Below are positions 20,802 through 22,137 of a stretch of DNA of 22,137 bases, piece by piece; position 1 is the stretch's first letter; the number at the start of each line of letters is the position of its first letter. Made by a program: the position numbers and the translations under genes. The notes under the pieces are model-generated. The model did not search any database, was not told where the DNA came from, and worked only from the letters and a program-made list of their open reading frames with translations. This stretch comes from Spirochaetaceae bacterium (lineage in GTDB: Bacteria > Spirochaetota > Spirochaetia > Treponematales > Treponemataceae). The DNA lies in the NCBI GenBank assembly GCA_031272345.1, contig JAISTZ010000100.1:1-22137 (forward strand). Direction: 5' to 3'.

Positions 20802-20934
20802 TCATAAGTATCTGACATTTCCCTGCTTATAAGTTCTTTTTAAAGAAGCATCTGCAATAGTGTAAAATTCATAAAACCGTTTCATATCCCACAAACAGCA
20901 TCGCGCGGATTGTTTCAGGTGAATTGAACATCAT
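20802..20934 (-). pseudogene. Possible broken gene fragment after the ATP-grasp gene
   Basis: An ATG at 20934-20932 overlaps the ATP-grasp stop as TGATG, a usual operon junction, and reads MMFNSPETIRAMLFVGYETV before stopping. A second frame from ATG 20885 reads MKRFYEFYTIADASLKRTYK and stops at 20802. The two could be pieces of one decayed gene with a frameshift. No family is recognised. Confidence 0.25.
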
Positions 20935-22133
20935 CACAACTCCACTTTTACCCACCGCGTCATGTTGTCCATTTTTTCTATCATCTCTTCCTGTGAATTA
21001 AACTTGAGTATCATCGTCCCCAGGGTGCCGTTTGATCCGGTAAAGGCGTCGATTTTGTCTCCGGCGCTGTAGAGCATTTCAAACTCCACGAGGTTGTTCT
21101 TACGAAAATCTTCGTCAATCCACACATCACGCAGTACACCCGCCTTCATGCTGTGTACCATATAACAGGACCAATGACCCGCCGGTTCCACCATCTTCAA
21201 ATCCGAACAATCAATACCCATCGCGGCTTTTATCGTATACTCCACCATGTCGACGCCGGTCGCGTATTTGGTAACCTGGGGAATCAAATTGCCGCCGTTT
21301 CGTGGGCCGACCTCCATCAAATACACATTCTCGTCCCTGTCAATTCTGATGTCAAAGTTATACGCGCCGGTTTTCATATCAAGGAGCGTCAGGAGCCGCT
21401 GAATTTCCCCGTGAATCTTGTCGTGAATATGCCGTGGCTTGATATACGGCCAACTCTCGCCAATGGGGACAAACGGGTTGTTGGAATCCCCCTCAAAGTG
21501 TTCGTTGGCAAAACAGCGAAACACCAGTTTCCCATTGACTGAAAACCCGTCACCCGCTATCTGGTAACCCTCCTTTTCAACAAACTCCTCAATGATAAAC
21601 CGCTTCGCCCGTGAAAACGCCAGCGCGTATTCAATGTGCTCTCGCAATGATTGTGCGTCAGTCAGTTTTGTAACGCCCTTGCTTCCCGACGAATCCACTG
21701 GCTTAACGAGAACCGGCATCTTGAAAGCGCCAATATCAGCAACCGCGTCCTGTATCGCACCATAACCTTTTGCCCTGGGGGTATGAAAATGATGCGCCGC
21801 AAGAAACGCACGGAATTTGTCCTTGTTCGCCAGTATTTCAACCGACTTGAACGGACTCGTCGGAAGCCCCATCTTTTCACACACATAGGCGGCAGTGGGC
21901 GCGGCGGGGTCCGAGGCGTAGCACACAACGCCGTCCATTTTCAGCCGCCGTGCAAGCGACAGCACGGCCTCCTTGTCGGTGGTGCTCACATTGTAATACT
22001 CATGGGCGAATTTATGCCCGGGGTTTTCAGGCGAGTAATCGCAGGATATGACATGAAAGCCCATCGCGGCTGCGGTTTTTATTGACGGCGTCTGGAAATG
22101 CGAACCGCCCAGCATAAGGACTTTTCGTTTCAT
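20934..22133 (-). CDS. ATP-grasp domain carboxylate-amine ligase-like protein
   Basis: A 399-residue protein with the carbamoyl-phosphate-synthase-type ATP-grasp fold. The N-terminal Rossmann-like pre-ATP domain starts KRKVLMLGGSHFQTPSIKTA. The ATP site has Lys144 in VLVKPVDSSGSKGVTKL (142-157), FIIEEFVEKEGYQI, and the metal-binding EVGPRNGGNLIPQ from Glu274. Such enzymes join a carboxylate to an amine or other nucleophile via an acyl phosphate. Related genes occur in surface-sugar, peptide-ligase and cofactor clusters; substrate is unknown. The start is four bases from the window edge, so the ribosome binding site cannot be judged, but the N-terminus looks native. Confidence 0.8.
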   Translation of the reverse strand: MKRKVLMLGGSHFQTPSIKTAAAMGFHVISCDYSPENPGHKFAHEYYNVSTTDKEAVLSLARRLKMDGVVCYASDPAAPTAAYVCEKMGLPTSPFKSVEILANKDKFRAFLAAHHFHTPRAKGYGAIQDAVADIGAFKMPVLVKPVDSSGSKGVTKLTDAQSLREHIEYALAFSRAKRFIIEEFVEKEGYQIAGDGFSVNGKLVFRCFANEHFEGDSNNPFVPIGESWPYIKPRHIHDKIHGEIQRLLTLLDMKTGAYNFDIRIDRDENVYLMEVGPRNGGNLIPQVTKYATGVDMVEYTIKAAMGIDCSDLKMVEPAGHWSCYMVHSMKAGVLRDVWIDEDFRKNNLVEFEMLYSAGDKIDAFTGSNGTLGTMILKFNSQEEMIEKMDNMTRWVKVEL

Positions 22134-22137
22134 ATCA

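Overview
The window reads as a chromosomal segment of a GC-rich spirochaete, most likely a Treponema-like bacterium. The grounds are lipoprotein signals of spirochaetal type, the style of the toxin-antitoxin genes (whose nearest remembered relatives are treponemal), and the mix of housekeeping genes. This placement is inference; no rRNA is present to settle it.

Bases 1-4800 form an accessory island. It opens with the tail of an unrecognised, possibly surface, protein. An antitoxin follows, paired with a PIN toxin broken by an internal deletion. Then comes a HigB-like/antitoxin pair, an Rpn-family PD-(D/E)XK nuclease on the minus strand, and a second, decayed copy of the same HigB/antitoxin locus. 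The two copies flank the nuclease as direct repeats. Next are a candidate small RNA gene with its own promoter and terminator, an orphan CdiA-CT-like nuclease, and an intact VapBC pair. Bases 4800-5290 hold a terminator and a cluster of palindromic repeats but no convincing gene.

Bases 5300-19600 are dense and mostly housekeeping. lepB-hemW runs on the plus strand and meets a minus-strand signal-peptide protein of outer-membrane character. A tRNA-Leu(GAG) with promoter and terminator follows. A compact minus-strand operon, coaD-htrA-pepF-oppF, joins CoA synthesis, periplasmic proteolysis, peptide hydrolysis and a peptide-ABC ATPase. Divergent from coaD are a lipoprotein and a HEAT-repeat exported protein. 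The thiamine uptake operon thiB-thiP-thiQ (minus) is headed by a clear TPP riboswitch, and a DUF4143 ATPase lies upstream of it.

Bases 19700-22137 hold an AT-rich NAD-dependent epimerase and an ATP-grasp ligase, both minus strand, probably the edge of a surface-polysaccharide or small-molecule cluster, with a possible broken gene fragment between them.

The most striking general signal is the start architecture. At many first-in-operon genes (higB-like in both copies, rpn, the CdiA-like gene, lepB, coaD, the lipoprotein, the DUF4143 gene, probably the barrel protein) the start codon lies 5-8 bases after the -10 box, most often exactly 6. These mRNAs would be leaderless. Other genes (vapB, thiB, the epimerase, the HEAT protein, the first antitoxin) carry ordinary Shine-Dalgarno leaders.
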